From contig NZ_JYKO02000001.1 of NCBI RefSeq assembly GCF_000949385.2, positions 1 to 64,000 of the forward strand: a stretch of DNA of 64,000 nucleotides, in the 5' to 3' direction. Positions within the stretch are counted from its first letter, which is position 1; each line of letters opens with the position of its first letter. Below, in pieces: positions 26,747 to 35,580 of the stretch. Position numbers and translations under genes: made by a program. A model generated the notes under the pieces. It saw only the letters and a program-made list of their open reading frames with translations, was not told the DNA's origin and did not search any database. The stretch comes from Pseudomonas sp. LFM046 (GTDB lineage Bacteria; Pseudomonadota; Gammaproteobacteria; Pseudomonadales; Pseudomonadaceae).

Positions 26747-26846
26747 GCTTCCATCCTCTTGTTGACGATGGTCTTACTCTGCCGGCGCAAGCCGGTGCCG
26801 CGCCCGACCGAGCACGCCAACCTGTTGACCGGAAACGCCAACCTGC

Positions 26847-27863
26847 ATGAGTGAACCCACCACCCTCGCCAGCTGGACCCGCGCCCTGCGCAAGCAGCTG
26901 GACGCGCTCGGCCTCGACAGCGCCGCCCTGTGCCGCCAGGCAGGACTGGACCCGGCGCTGATGGACGACCCCAACGCCCGCTACCCGCTGTCCGCCACCA
27001 CGCGCCTGTGGGAGCTGGCGGTGGCAGCCAGCCGTGACCCGGCGCTGGGCCTGAAGATTTCCGCCTACGTCAGCCCCACCACCTTCCACGCCCTGGGCTA
27101 CGCCCTGGTGGCCAGCGCCACGTTGCGGGAAGTCTTCGAGCGCATCGTGCGCTACCACCAGGTGGTGAGCGATGCAGTGGAGCTGGAACTCACCCGCCAG
27201 GGCGAGCGCTACCTGTTCCACCTGCGGGTGCCCGCCGACGGCGTCCAGCCCGCTCCCGAGGCGGTGGATGCCTTCGCCGCCATTTACGTGCGCACCTGCC
27301 GCAATCGCATCGGCCGTGATTACGCGCCGCTCGCCGTGCATCTGCGCCGGCCAACCCCGGCGGACCCGCAGCCCTGGCAGCAGGTGTTCCGCGCGCCACT
27401 GGTCTTCGAGGCACAGGAAGACATGCTGGAGTTCGCGGTGGAGGATTTCGAGCGGCCCCTGGACGACGCCAATTCCGAACTGGCCGAACACAACGAAGCG
27501 GTGCTCAGGCGCACCCTGGAACAGCTCCAGCAGCCCACCTGGGCCCGCAAGGTGCGTGCCTGCCTGGAGGCCCAGCTGCCCAATGGCGAGCCGTCCGCCG
27601 AGCGGATTGCCCAGTCCCTGCACCTCAGCCTGCGCAGCCTGCAGCGGCATCTGGCGGACGAGGGCTGCAGCTACGAGCAGTTGCTGGGCGATACGCGCCA
27701 GGCGCTGGCGCTGGCCCACATGCGTGACCCGCGCTGCTCCATCAGCGAGATCGCCTACCTGCTCGGCTTCGCCGACACCAGCAGCTTCAGCCGCGCCTTC
27801 AAGCGCTGGACCGGGCAGAGCCCGAGCCAGTATCGGGAAAACCTCACCGCAGGTTATCGCTGA
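26847..27863 (+). CDS. AraC-family regulator (Arabinose_bd type)
   Basis: The product is 338 residues. The N-terminal two thirds match the ligand-sensing domain of OruR/ArgR-like AraC proteins (YALVASATLREVFERIVRYH). The C-terminal HTH_18 domain is complete: IAQSLHLSLRSLQRHLADEG, then ISEIAYLLGFADTSSFSRAF and KRWTGQSPSQYR. It is divergent from the desaturase-type gene across about 100 bp and is its likely activator, perhaps responding to a fatty acid or related compound (inference from context). Confidence 0.9.
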   Translation: MSEPTTLASWTRALRKQLDALGLDSAALCRQAGLDPALMDDPNARYPLSATTRLWELAVAASRDPALGLKISAYVSPTTFHALGYALVASATLREVFERIVRYHQVVSDAVELELTRQGERYLFHLRVPADGVQPAPEAVDAFAAIYVRTCRNRIGRDYAPLAVHLRRPTPADPQPWQQVFRAPLVFEAQEDMLEFAVEDFERPLDDANSELAEHNEAVLRRTLEQLQQPTWARKVRACLEAQLPNGEPSAERIAQSLHLSLRSLQRHLADEGCSYEQLLGDTRQALALAHMRDPRCSISEIAYLLGFADTSSFSRAFKRWTGQSPSQYRENLTAGYR

Positions 27864-27883
27864 GCGCGGCGAAGCGGTTTTCC

Positions 27884-27905
27884 TGTAGGGGCGATTTCAA
27901 TCGCC
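27884..27905. repeat. REP-type element
   Basis: A copy of TGTAGGGGCGATTTCAATCGCC, followed by the same AAGCGGACC as the copy at 25303, placed just after the AraC gene. Confidence 0.75.
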
Positions 27906-27982
27906 AAGCGGACCGCAGGTTCGCCATGAGCAATCGCAGGGGGCGGCTGCGCCACCCTTGGCGAATGAATTCCACAGAAGGG

Positions 27983-28678
27983 CTACGGTTTGCCATTGGC
28001 CGCTCGCTGCAACAGCTCGATATCGAGAATCTCGATTTCCCCGTAGGTCAGGCGCAGGACGCCCTGGGCTTCCAGGTCCTTGAGGATCTGGTTGGTGGTC
28101 TGGCGCGACACCGACAGCATCGAGGCCAGCTGTTCCTGGGCCAGCTGGATCGACCGCCGCCGACCGGAGAGCCCGCCATACCCTTCGGCGATCATCAGCA
28201 GCCGCCGGGCCAGGCGCTGGGGCGCCGGGAGCAGGCTCATCTCCTCCAGGGAGATGAAGGCCAGGCGCAGCTTCTGGGACATCAGCAAGGCGAGATCGCG
28301 CCAGTAGCCGGGCTGTCGGGCCAGCAGGGCCAGCAGCGCCGCCTGGGGCAGATTGAGGAGGGTTACCGGGCCTTCGGCGAAGGCATCGTGGGTGCGTGCC
28401 TGGCCGTCGAACAGGGCGATCTCGCCGAACCAGTAGGGCGGTTCCACCAGCATCAGCAGCGCTTCCTTGCCGCTTTCGCTGACGTACCCGATGCGCATCG
28501 CGCCTTCCAGCACCGCATAGAGCCCGCAGGGCGGATCGCCACGGCGGAACAGGCGTTGCCCGGGCTCCAGCCGGCGCAACTGGGCGATGGCCAGGAGTTC
28601 GTCCTGCAGCGCAGCGGGAAGCTGGCTGAACCATTGGCCGGTGAGCAGCAGGTCGCGGTGGTGCTTGAATTCAGTCAT
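27983..28678 (-). CDS. Crp/Fnr-family transcriptional regulator
   Basis: The product is 231 residues. An N-terminal cyclic-nucleotide-binding-type barrel (LEPGQRLFRRGDPPCGLYAVLEG split across strands, then WFGEIALFDGQ) is followed by a winged HTH with QEQLASMLSVSRQTTNQILK. No N-terminal cysteine cluster is present, so it is not an oxygen-sensing Fnr. It is divergent from the Mpo1-like gene. In P. aeruginosa a similar gene lies in the same neighbourhood (memory, not checked). Confidence 0.9.
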   Translation of the reverse strand: MTEFKHHRDLLLTGQWFSQLPAALQDELLAIAQLRRLEPGQRLFRRGDPPCGLYAVLEGAMRIGYVSESGKEALLMLVEPPYWFGEIALFDGQARTHDAFAEGPVTLLNLPQAALLALLARQPGYWRDLALLMSQKLRLAFISLEEMSLLPAPQRLARRLLMIAEGYGGLSGRRRSIQLAQEQLASMLSVSRQTTNQILKDLEAQGVLRLTYGEIEILDIELLQRAANGKP

Positions 28679-28763
28679 GGGCTTTGTCGGCTAGCTGACA
28701 GAGGTTTTCCTGGGTATGGCGCGATTATCGGCGCAACTGCCTGCAAACCCGAGGAGCAGAACA

Positions 28764-29288
28764 ATGAAAACCCTCATCGATCAACTTGGCCAGTACGCCG
28801 AATACCACCGCGACCGGCGCAATATCGCCACCCACTTCGTCGGTATCCCGCTGATCGTAGTGGCGGTGGCCGTGCTGCTGTCGCGTCCGGGCACCGAGGC
28901 CTTCGGCCTCTGGCTGTCGCCGGCAGCGCTGGTGGGCCTGCTTTCGGCGCTCTACTACGTCCGCCTCGACCTGCGCTACGGCGTGGTGATGGCGGGGCTG
29001 CTCGCCATCAGCCTGTGGATCGGCGCCACCCTCGCCGTGCAGGGCACCGCTACCTGGCTCGGCACGGGGCTGGCGCTGTTCGTGGTGGGCTGGGTGATCC
29101 AGTTCGTCGGCCACTACTACGAGGGGCGCAAGCCGGCCTTCGTCGACGACCTCACCGGGCTGATCATCGGGCCGCTGTTCGTGGTGGCGGAGCTGGGCTT
29201 CCTGCTGGGGCTGCGCAAGGGCGTGGAGCGCGCCGTGGAAGAGCGCGCAGGGCCGACCTGTATTCGGGAGAAGAAGGCTGCGGTCTGA
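28764..29288 (+). CDS. Mpo1-like (DUF962) membrane protein
   Basis: The product is 174 residues from the ATG at 28764 (GAGGAGC upstream). It carries the DUF962 hallmarks: YAEYHRDRRNIATHFVGIPL near the N-terminus and QFVGHYYEGRKPAF in the middle, with four to five hydrophobic segments. The histidines in NxxTHFxG and GHxxxEGRxPA are the expected iron ligands. Yeast Mpo1 oxidises 2-hydroxy fatty acids; a role in lipid alpha-oxidation is plausible here but unproven. Confidence 0.87.
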   Translation: MKTLIDQLGQYAEYHRDRRNIATHFVGIPLIVVAVAVLLSRPGTEAFGLWLSPAALVGLLSALYYVRLDLRYGVVMAGLLAISLWIGATLAVQGTATWLGTGLALFVVGWVIQFVGHYYEGRKPAFVDDLTGLIIGPLFVVAELGFLLGLRKGVERAVEERAGPTCIREKKAAV

Positions 29289-29301
29289 CTTGTCTTTGTG
29301 A

Positions 29302-29342
29302 CCCTCCCCCCAGCCCCTCCGGGGAGGGGGCTGGGGGGAGGG
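29302..29342. terminator. Strong C/G-rich hairpin between convergent genes
   Basis: CCCTCCCCCCAGCCCC and its complement flank a short TCCGG loop region between the Mpo1-like gene and the convergent unknown gene. It lacks a clear U tract, so it is a possible bidirectional terminator or a dispersed intergenic hairpin. Confidence 0.5.
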
Positions 29343-29364
29343 TACTTTCCGCCGTGCCGAGCCA

Positions 29365-30102
29365 TCACTTGCCCAGCGCCAGCAACTGCCCACTCATCGA
29401 CCGCGCATGGCGGTCCACCACCACAGGCGCGTAAGGTCGGCCGGAGGCGCTGACCAGGGCATTGCTCTGGCTGTTCAGGTCACTCAAGGCCGCCCTCAGG
29501 AAACTCCAGCGGGTCTTCAGCTTGGCCACTGCCGGGTCGGCCTTGTCGTCCAGCGGCGCCAGTTGCTGGTCGATGTCCGGCAGCAGGAGGCGTTCGTCCT
29601 GGCCGACGTAGCTGTCGCCGTTCTCCCGGGAAATCTCGAAGGTGCCGATATAGGCGCGGCTCAGGTACTGCACGTTGAGGTATTCCACCTTGGCCGGCAG
29701 CTCCTCGGCCCCGGCATTGCCCAAGTGGGTGCGGGCGGCAATCAGGAAGTCGCGCAGGGCCTTGGCCAGCTCCTGGGGATAGCGCCAGGGCACGTCCTCT
29801 TCCTTGTGGCCGAAGGAAACGCCCCGGTTGAGCTGGGTAACAAGGTTGTCACGGGCCTTGCGCAGTGTTTCGCCGGGTTGGTCGATGCGCTGGAAGGCGG
29901 CGTCCAGTGCCTTGAGGTCCGCCTGCAGGCGGGCCGAATGAACCTCCTGGAATCCTTCGCCACGGAACAGCAGCAAACTGCTGGTGGCACGGCAGGCGTG
30001 TACCTGCGCCAGTTCCAGCGGTGGCAGGTCGTTGGCGCCGGCCAGGTAGGGGAAGCCGAGGAGAAAGCAGAACAGCGGGTACAGCAGGACCTTGCGAATC
30101 AT
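29365..30102 (-). CDS. Unknown exported protein, 245 aa
   Basis: The product is not recognised. A signal peptide is clear (VLLYPLFCFLLGFPYLAGA then ND). The mature part is helical and polar, with ARDNLVTQLNRGVSFGHKEE and a C-terminal DRHARSMSGQLLALGK. No lipobox and no catalytic motif were seen. It is probably periplasmic. It shares the strand with the TauE-like gene, but a CCGGCACAG/CTGTGCCGG hairpin at 30148-30169 lies between them. Confidence 0.75.
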   Translation of the reverse strand: MIRKVLLYPLFCFLLGFPYLAGANDLPPLELAQVHACRATSSLLLFRGEGFQEVHSARLQADLKALDAAFQRIDQPGETLRKARDNLVTQLNRGVSFGHKEEDVPWRYPQELAKALRDFLIAARTHLGNAGAEELPAKVEYLNVQYLSRAYIGTFEISRENGDSYVGQDERLLLPDIDQQLAPLDDKADPAVAKLKTRWSFLRAALSDLNSQSNALVSASGRPYAPVVVDRHARSMSGQLLALGK

Positions 30103-30225
30103 CTCGGGTGCTCCTGTTGTTGTTTTTCTGAGGAGTCGCGGAGGGGGCCGGCACAGCCTACTGTGCCGGGATCTCCAGGCTATTACCCGAAAGAGTGATT
30201 TGTTGCGGGACGGGGCACCCCCGGT

Positions 30226-30978
30226 TCAGACCAGGCCGCGCAGGGCCAGGTCGGTGCCGAGCAGCAGCAGGCCGATGAAGAACCACCGGCGGAAGCGCTC
30301 GGCGCTGATGCGCTTGCGCAGCCACTGGCCGCCGGCCATGCCGAGCAGGGCCGGCAGCAGGGCCAGCAAGGAAGCGCCGAATACCGCCGGTTGCAGCAGT
30401 TCTCCGCTGTGGCCAAGGCTCGCCGCCAGGGCGAGGGTGGAGGCGGTGAACGACAGGCCGAGGGCCTGCACCAGTTCGTCCTTCTCCAGGCCGATGGCTT
30501 GCAGGTACGGCACTGCGGGGATCACGAAGACGCCAGTCAGCGCCGTCAGGGCGCCGGTGACGGCACCGATCACCGGGCCCAGCCAGCCTTCATTGGCCGG
30601 TGCCACGCTGAAGCGCACCGAGGCCAGCCCGAGCAGGGAGTAGGCCACCAGGGCGACGCCCAGCAGGGTCGTGGCTTCGGGCAGTTCAGCAGCATTCACC
30701 ACCCAGGTCATGGCCCAGGTGCCGACGCAGATCCCCGCCATCATCGGCCACAGGCGCCGCAGCATGGCCAGTGGGCTGCTGCCGGCGGCGAGCTGCCAGA
30801 TATTGGTGACCATCGACGGCACGATGAGCAGGGCGGCGGCCTGCATCGGTGGCATCACCAGGCCCAGCAGGCCGACGGAGATGGTCGGCAGGCCCAGGCC
30901 GACGACGCCCTTCACGGTGCCGGCGAGCAGGAAGGTGGCGGTGATCAGGGGCAGGTAGGTAATCAGTTGTTCGGCCAC
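30226..30978 (-). CDS. TauE/SafE-family exporter
   Basis: The product is 250 residues from a GTG start at 30978; AAGGAGTG six bases upstream supports it. Eight or so hydrophobic segments with the family's GTVKGVVGLGLPTISVGLL motif near the N-terminus and a second half-repeat around VTGALTALTGVFVIPA. The family moves sulfite, sulfoacetate or related organosulfur anions. It lies about 160 bp downstream of cysA on the same strand, which fits a sulfur role, but it may be a separate unit. Confidence 0.88.
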   Translation of the reverse strand: MAEQLITYLPLITATFLLAGTVKGVVGLGLPTISVGLLGLVMPPMQAAALLIVPSMVTNIWQLAAGSSPLAMLRRLWPMMAGICVGTWAMTWVVNAAELPEATTLLGVALVAYSLLGLASVRFSVAPANEGWLGPVIGAVTGALTALTGVFVIPAVPYLQAIGLEKDELVQALGLSFTASTLALAASLGHSGELLQPAVFGASLLALLPALLGMAGGQWLRKRISAERFRRWFFIGLLLLGTDLALRGLV

Positions 30979-31099
30979 GGTTTCACTCCTTGTGTGGGGC
31001 GCACGTTGATGCGCCGGTGGGGTCGTGGCCATTGTTGCCGCGCGGACGGCGGGATGATTCGGGGTGGAGTGAAGTGTGGAATGCAGGAGGGGGCGGGCT

Positions 31100-31124
31100 G
31101 CCCTCTCCCTGAAGGGGAGAGGGC
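31100..31124. repeat. GCCCTCTCCC hairpin downstream of cysA
   Basis: GCCCTCTCCC-TGAAG-GGGAGAGGGC is a near-perfect hairpin 16 bp after the cysA stop. A related CCCTCTCCCC/GGGGAGAGGG hairpin lies at 60277-60299. They may act in transcript ending or stability. Confidence 0.6.
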
Positions 31125-31140
31125 GGCTTGGCAGGGAAGC

Positions 31141-32130
<990 letters not shown>

Positions 32131-32133
32131 CAG

Positions 32134-33006
32134 TTACTCCTCATCAGCATTCGACTTGAGACGGGACAGGCGCGACTCGCTCCACTGCTTGAGCAGCAGG
32201 ATGAACAGCGCGAGCACCAGCAGCAGGCTGGCGACGCTGAAGGCGGCGACGTGGTTGTACTCGTTGTAGAGAATCTCGACATGCAGCGGCAGGGTGTTGG
32301 TGACGCCACGGATATGGCCGGAAACCACCGACACCGCGCCGAACTCGCCCATGGCCCGCGCGGTGCAGAGCACCACGCCGTAGATCAGGCCCCATTTGAT
32401 GTTCGGCAGGGTCACGTGCCAGAACATCTGCCAGCCGTTGGCGCCCAGCAGGCGTGCGGCTTCTTCTTCCTGGGTGCCCTGTTCCTGCATCAGCGGGATC
32501 AATTCGCGGGCGACGAAGGGGAAGGTGACGAAGATGGTGGCCAGGACGATGCCGGGCACGGCGAAGATGATCTGGATGTCGCGGTCGCTCAGCCATTGCC
32601 CGAAGTAGCCCTGGGCGCCGAACAGCAGCACATAGATCAGGCCGGCGATCACCGGCGAGACCGAGAACGGCAGGTCGATCAGGGTCACCAGCAGGCTCTT
32701 GCCGCGGAACTCGTACTTGCTCACGCACCAGGCGGCGGCCACGCCGAACACCAGGTTGAGCGGCACCGAGATGAACACGGCGATCAGGGTCAGCTTCAGC
32801 GCGGAAAGGGCATCCGGCTCGAAGATGGCGGCGAAGAAGGTGCCCAGGCCGTCCTTCAACGCCTCGCCCAGGACCACCAGCAACGGCAGCAGGAGGAACA
32901 GGGCGAAGGCCAGCCAGGCAGCGGCGATCAGGATGCGGCGACCCCAGGCGCTGCCCCGGCGGGCGGCGTTGGCGGAGGACGCGGCGGTCAGGCTTGCAGA
33001 ACTCAT
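32134..33006 (-). CDS. cysW: Sulfate/thiosulfate ABC permease CysW
   Basis: The product is 290 residues with about six membrane segments and the permease EAA-type loop around [20 protein letters not shown] 30-residue Ala/Ser-rich leader precedes the first membrane segment. It pairs with CysT to form the channel. It sits 10 bp after cysT and 3 bp before cysA. Confidence 0.94.
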   Translation of the reverse strand: MSSASLTAASSANAARRGSAWGRRILIAAAWLAFALFLLLPLLVVLGEALKDGLGTFFAAIFEPDALSALKLTLIAVFISVPLNLVFGVAAAWCVSKYEFRGKSLLVTLIDLPFSVSPVIAGLIYVLLFGAQGYFGQWLSDRDIQIIFAVPGIVLATIFVTFPFVARELIPLMQEQGTQEEEAARLLGANGWQMFWHVTLPNIKWGLIYGVVLCTARAMGEFGAVSVVSGHIRGVTNTLPLHVEILYNEYNHVAAFSVASLLLVLALFILLLKQWSESRLSRLKSNADEE

Positions 33007-33016
33007 GGCGCTCTCC

Positions 33017-33835
33017 TCACGGGGTCTCGATACGGCGTTGCAGCAGGTTGATCAGCAGCAACAGGACGAAGGCCACCACCAGCATCAGCACGCCGATGGC
33101 GGTGGCGCCGGTGTAGTCGTACTGGTCCAGCTTGACCATGATCAGCAGCGGCAGGATCTCGGTCTTCATCGGCATGTTGCCGGCGATGAAGATCACCGAG
33201 CCGTACTCACCCACACCCCGGGCGAAGGCCAGTGCGAAGCCGGTCAGCCAGGCCGGCAGCAGGGCCGGCAGCAGCACGTGGCGGAAGACCTGCACCGGTT
33301 GGGCGCCCAGGCAGGCGGCGGCCTCTTCCACTTCGCGGGGGATGTCCGCCAGCACCGGCTGCACGGTCCGCACCACGAAGGGCAGGGTGACGAAGGTCAG
33401 GGCCAGGGTGATACCCAGCGGGGTGTAGGCGATCTTGAAGCCGAGGTCGGTGGCGAACTGGCCCACCGGGCCGGCCGGCGCATAGAGGGCGGTGAGGGCG
33501 ATACCGGCCACCGCCGTCGGCAGCGCGAAGGGCAGGTCGACCATGGCGTCGATCACCTTGCGGCCGAAGAAGTCGTAGCGCACCAGCACCCAGGCCAGCA
33601 GCGTGCCGATGATGCCGTTGATCACGGCGGAGGCCAGGGCGGTGCCGAAACTGAGCTTGAGGGCGGCGAGTACGCGGGGGGCGCTGATGATGGCCCAGAA
33701 TTGCTCCCAGGAGAGCTGCGTGGTCTTGAGGAACAGGGCACCCAGGGGGATCAGGACCAGCAGGCTGAGATACACCAGGGTGTATCCCAGGGTCAGCCCG
33801 AAGCCGGGTATGACCGGTGAAATGCGTCGCGACAT
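33017..33835 (-). CDS. cysT: Sulfate/thiosulfate ABC permease CysT (CysU)
   Basis: The product is 272 residues with six or so membrane segments and the EAA-type loop [20 protein letters not shown]. The N-terminus [20 protein letters not shown] is typical of CysT. It lies 236 bp downstream of sbp with an inverted repeat pair between them, so some transcription may be reduced there, as often seen after binding-protein genes. Confidence 0.95.
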   Translation of the reverse strand: MSRRISPVIPGFGLTLGYTLVYLSLLVLIPLGALFLKTTQLSWEQFWAIISAPRVLAALKLSFGTALASAVINGIIGTLLAWVLVRYDFFGRKVIDAMVDLPFALPTAVAGIALTALYAPAGPVGQFATDLGFKIAYTPLGITLALTFVTLPFVVRTVQPVLADIPREVEEAAACLGAQPVQVFRHVLLPALLPAWLTGFALAFARGVGEYGSVIFIAGNMPMKTEILPLLIMVKLDQYDYTGATAIGVLMLVVAFVLLLLINLLQRRIETP

Positions 33836-33959
33836 GTTCTGTCCTTACTCTGCGTTGGAACGCTTGGTTTCTCTGGGGCCGGCCCCGTCGAGCCGTTTCC
33901 AGCAAACAGGCCCGATCCGTGGATCAGGCCTGGTTTTCGCTCCTTCCGTGGAGCCCGTT

Positions 33960-34052
33960 CGATGGGTATCGCTCCGCTCGCGGAGCGCCGCCCGACCCAT
34001 CCTACGAGGAAGCCGTAGTTACGTAGGATGGGTGGAGCTTGCGATACCCATC
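33960..34052. repeat. Inverted pair of repeats in the sbp-cysT gap
   Basis: The outer ends GATGGGTATCGC (33961) and GCGATACCCATC (to 34052) are inverted, with inner CCCATCCTACG and CGTAGGATGGG also inverted. The left half nearly matches 46528-46575. It is a REPIN-like mobile palindrome inside the operon. Confidence 0.75.
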
Positions 34053-34071
34053 ATCCCGGTCGGCACATTGG

Positions 34072-35070
34072 TTACTGCGCCTGGTAGATCTGGTCGAAGA
34101 TGCCGCCGTCGTTGAAGAACTTGGGTTGGGCTTCCTTCCAGCCGTTGAAGTCCTTGTCCACGGTCACCAGGTCGAGTTTCGGGAACTGCTTGGCGTACTC
34201 GGCCGCAATCTTCTCGTTACGCGGGCGGTAGAAGTTCTTCGCCGCGATGCGCTGGCCTTCCTCGCTGTAGAGGTACTGCAGGTAGGCTTCGGCGACCTTG
34301 CGGGTGCCCTTCTTGTCGACGTTCTTGTCCACCACCGACACCGGCGGCTCGGCCAGGATCGACAGGCTCGGCGCGACGATCTCGAAGTTCTCGCCGCCCT
34401 GTTCCTTCAGGGCCAGGAAGGCTTCGTTTTCCCAGGCCAGCAGCACGTCGCCGATCTGGTTGTTGACGAAGGTGATGGTCGAGCCACGGGCGCCGGTATC
34501 CAGCACCGGTACGTGCTTGTACAGCGCCTTCACGTATTCCTGGGCCTTGGCGTCGCTGCCGTACTCCTTCTTGGCCCAGGCCCAGGCGGCCAGGAAGTTC
34601 CAGCGGGCGCCGCCGGAGGTTTTCGGGTTCGGGGTGATGACTTCGACACCGTCCTTGGTCAGGTCGCCCCAGTCCTTGATGCCCTTGGGGTTGCCCTTGC
34701 GCACCAGGAACACGATGGTCGAGGTGTAGGGGGTGCTGTTCTGCGGCAGGCGCGTCTGCCAGTTTTCCGGGATCAGTTTGCCGAGCTTCTGCAGCTCGTC
34801 GATATCGCCGGCGAGGGCGAGGGTCACCACGTCGGCCTTCAGGCCGTCGATCACGGCGCGGGCCTGCTTGCCGGAGCCGCCGTGGGATTGCTGGATCTTC
34901 ACATCGTCGCCACCTTCGGCCTTCCAGTGCTTGGCGAAGGCGGCGTTGTATTCCTGGTAGAGCTCACGGGTCGGGTCGTAGGACACGTTGAGCAGTTCGG
35001 TGGCGGCGGCAGCCGGGCCGGCGATCAGGGCACTGGCGAGGGCGGCGAGGGCGAAACGGCGAATCGACAT
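34072..35070 (-). CDS. sbp: Periplasmic sulfate-binding protein
   Basis: The product is 332 residues. The signal peptide is [17 protein letters not shown] then AT. The mature start [19 protein letters not shown] is the Sbp hallmark, and [16 protein letters not shown] and [17 protein letters not shown] are conserved sulfate-site segments. It delivers sulfate (and probably thiosulfate) to CysTWA. The ATG at 35070 is chosen because the signal peptide begins there; upstream in-frame codons lack sense. Confidence 0.96.
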   Translation of the reverse strand: MSIRRFALAALASALIAGPAAAATELLNVSYDPTRELYQEYNAAFAKHWKAEGGDDVKIQQSHGGSGKQARAVIDGLKADVVTLALAGDIDELQKLGKLIPENWQTRLPQNSTPYTSTIVFLVRKGNPKGIKDWGDLTKDGVEVITPNPKTSGGARWNFLAAWAWAKKEYGSDAKAQEYVKALYKHVPVLDTGARGSTITFVNNQIGDVLLAWENEAFLALKEQGGENFEIVAPSLSILAEPPVSVVDKNVDKKGTRKVAEAYLQYLYSEEGQRIAAKNFYRPRNEKIAAEYAKQFPKLDLVTVDKDFNGWKEAQPKFFNDGGIFDQIYQAQ

Positions 35071-35198
35071 CTTCAAGCTCCTGGAAATTGGAATTAGGTG
35101 TTGGCTAGGGCTGGTTGTTGTGTGTTTGTCGAAACGCCCTCCGGCTGTCCGGTCGGGCCTCAAGCCTGCTGCGCAGGCCTCAAAAGAAAATCGGTGAA

Positions 35199-35381
35199 TC
35201 AGTTGCTGCGTGGGTTCGGTTGCTGCAGGCGGAATTTTTCCTTGCGTTCGATCTGCACCACCTGGCCGTTGTGCACGGTGATCTCCACCGAGCCGAAACG
35301 CAGGCCGTGCAGGGCACTCTGGATTTCGCGCAGGATGCTGGCTTCGTCCTGGCCTTCCAGGCTACGGAGGGTTGCGCTCAT
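35199..35381 (-). CDS. oscA: Small sulfur-starvation protein OscA (DUF2292)
   Basis: The product is 60 residues with the DUF2292/YezD-like core [20 protein letters not shown] and [16 protein letters not shown]. OscA-type genes precede sbp in pseudomonads and are needed for growth on some organosulfur sources in the presence of stress (recalled from the literature). AAGGAGC precedes the ATG. It is the first gene of the sulfate unit, 128 bp before sbp. Confidence 0.9.
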   Translation of the reverse strand: MSATLRSLEGQDEASILREIQSALHGLRFGSVEITVHNGQVVQIERKEKFRLQQPNPRSN

Positions 35382-35411
35382 GGTCGTGCTCCTTGAATGC
35401 GCCTGCGGCAA

Positions 35412-35580
35412 TGTGTGGGACGGGAGTTTCGCGAGGCGTGGAGCGCATATTAAGCAAGCAGCTAATATTCTTAAAAATACTGTTTAAGAATTTTTATATA
35501 ACTATTTTGATTGGCTCGGGTGGCCTGGGGGCGCTGCCGGAGGTGCCCAGGGTTTCGCAGGGGCCGCTTCTGGGCCGTGA
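35412..35580 (-). promoter_or_regulatory. AT-rich promoter region of the oscA-sbp-cys unit
   Basis: In an otherwise GC-rich window this stretch is strikingly AT-rich around 35445-35512. It contains a perfect 9-bp inverted repeat, ATTCTTAAA-aatactg-TTTAAGAAT, at 35467-35491, about 86 bp upstream of the oscA start. CysB-controlled sulfur genes commonly have AT-rich upstream sites, so a CysB region is likely, but the binding protein is inferred. Confidence 0.65.
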
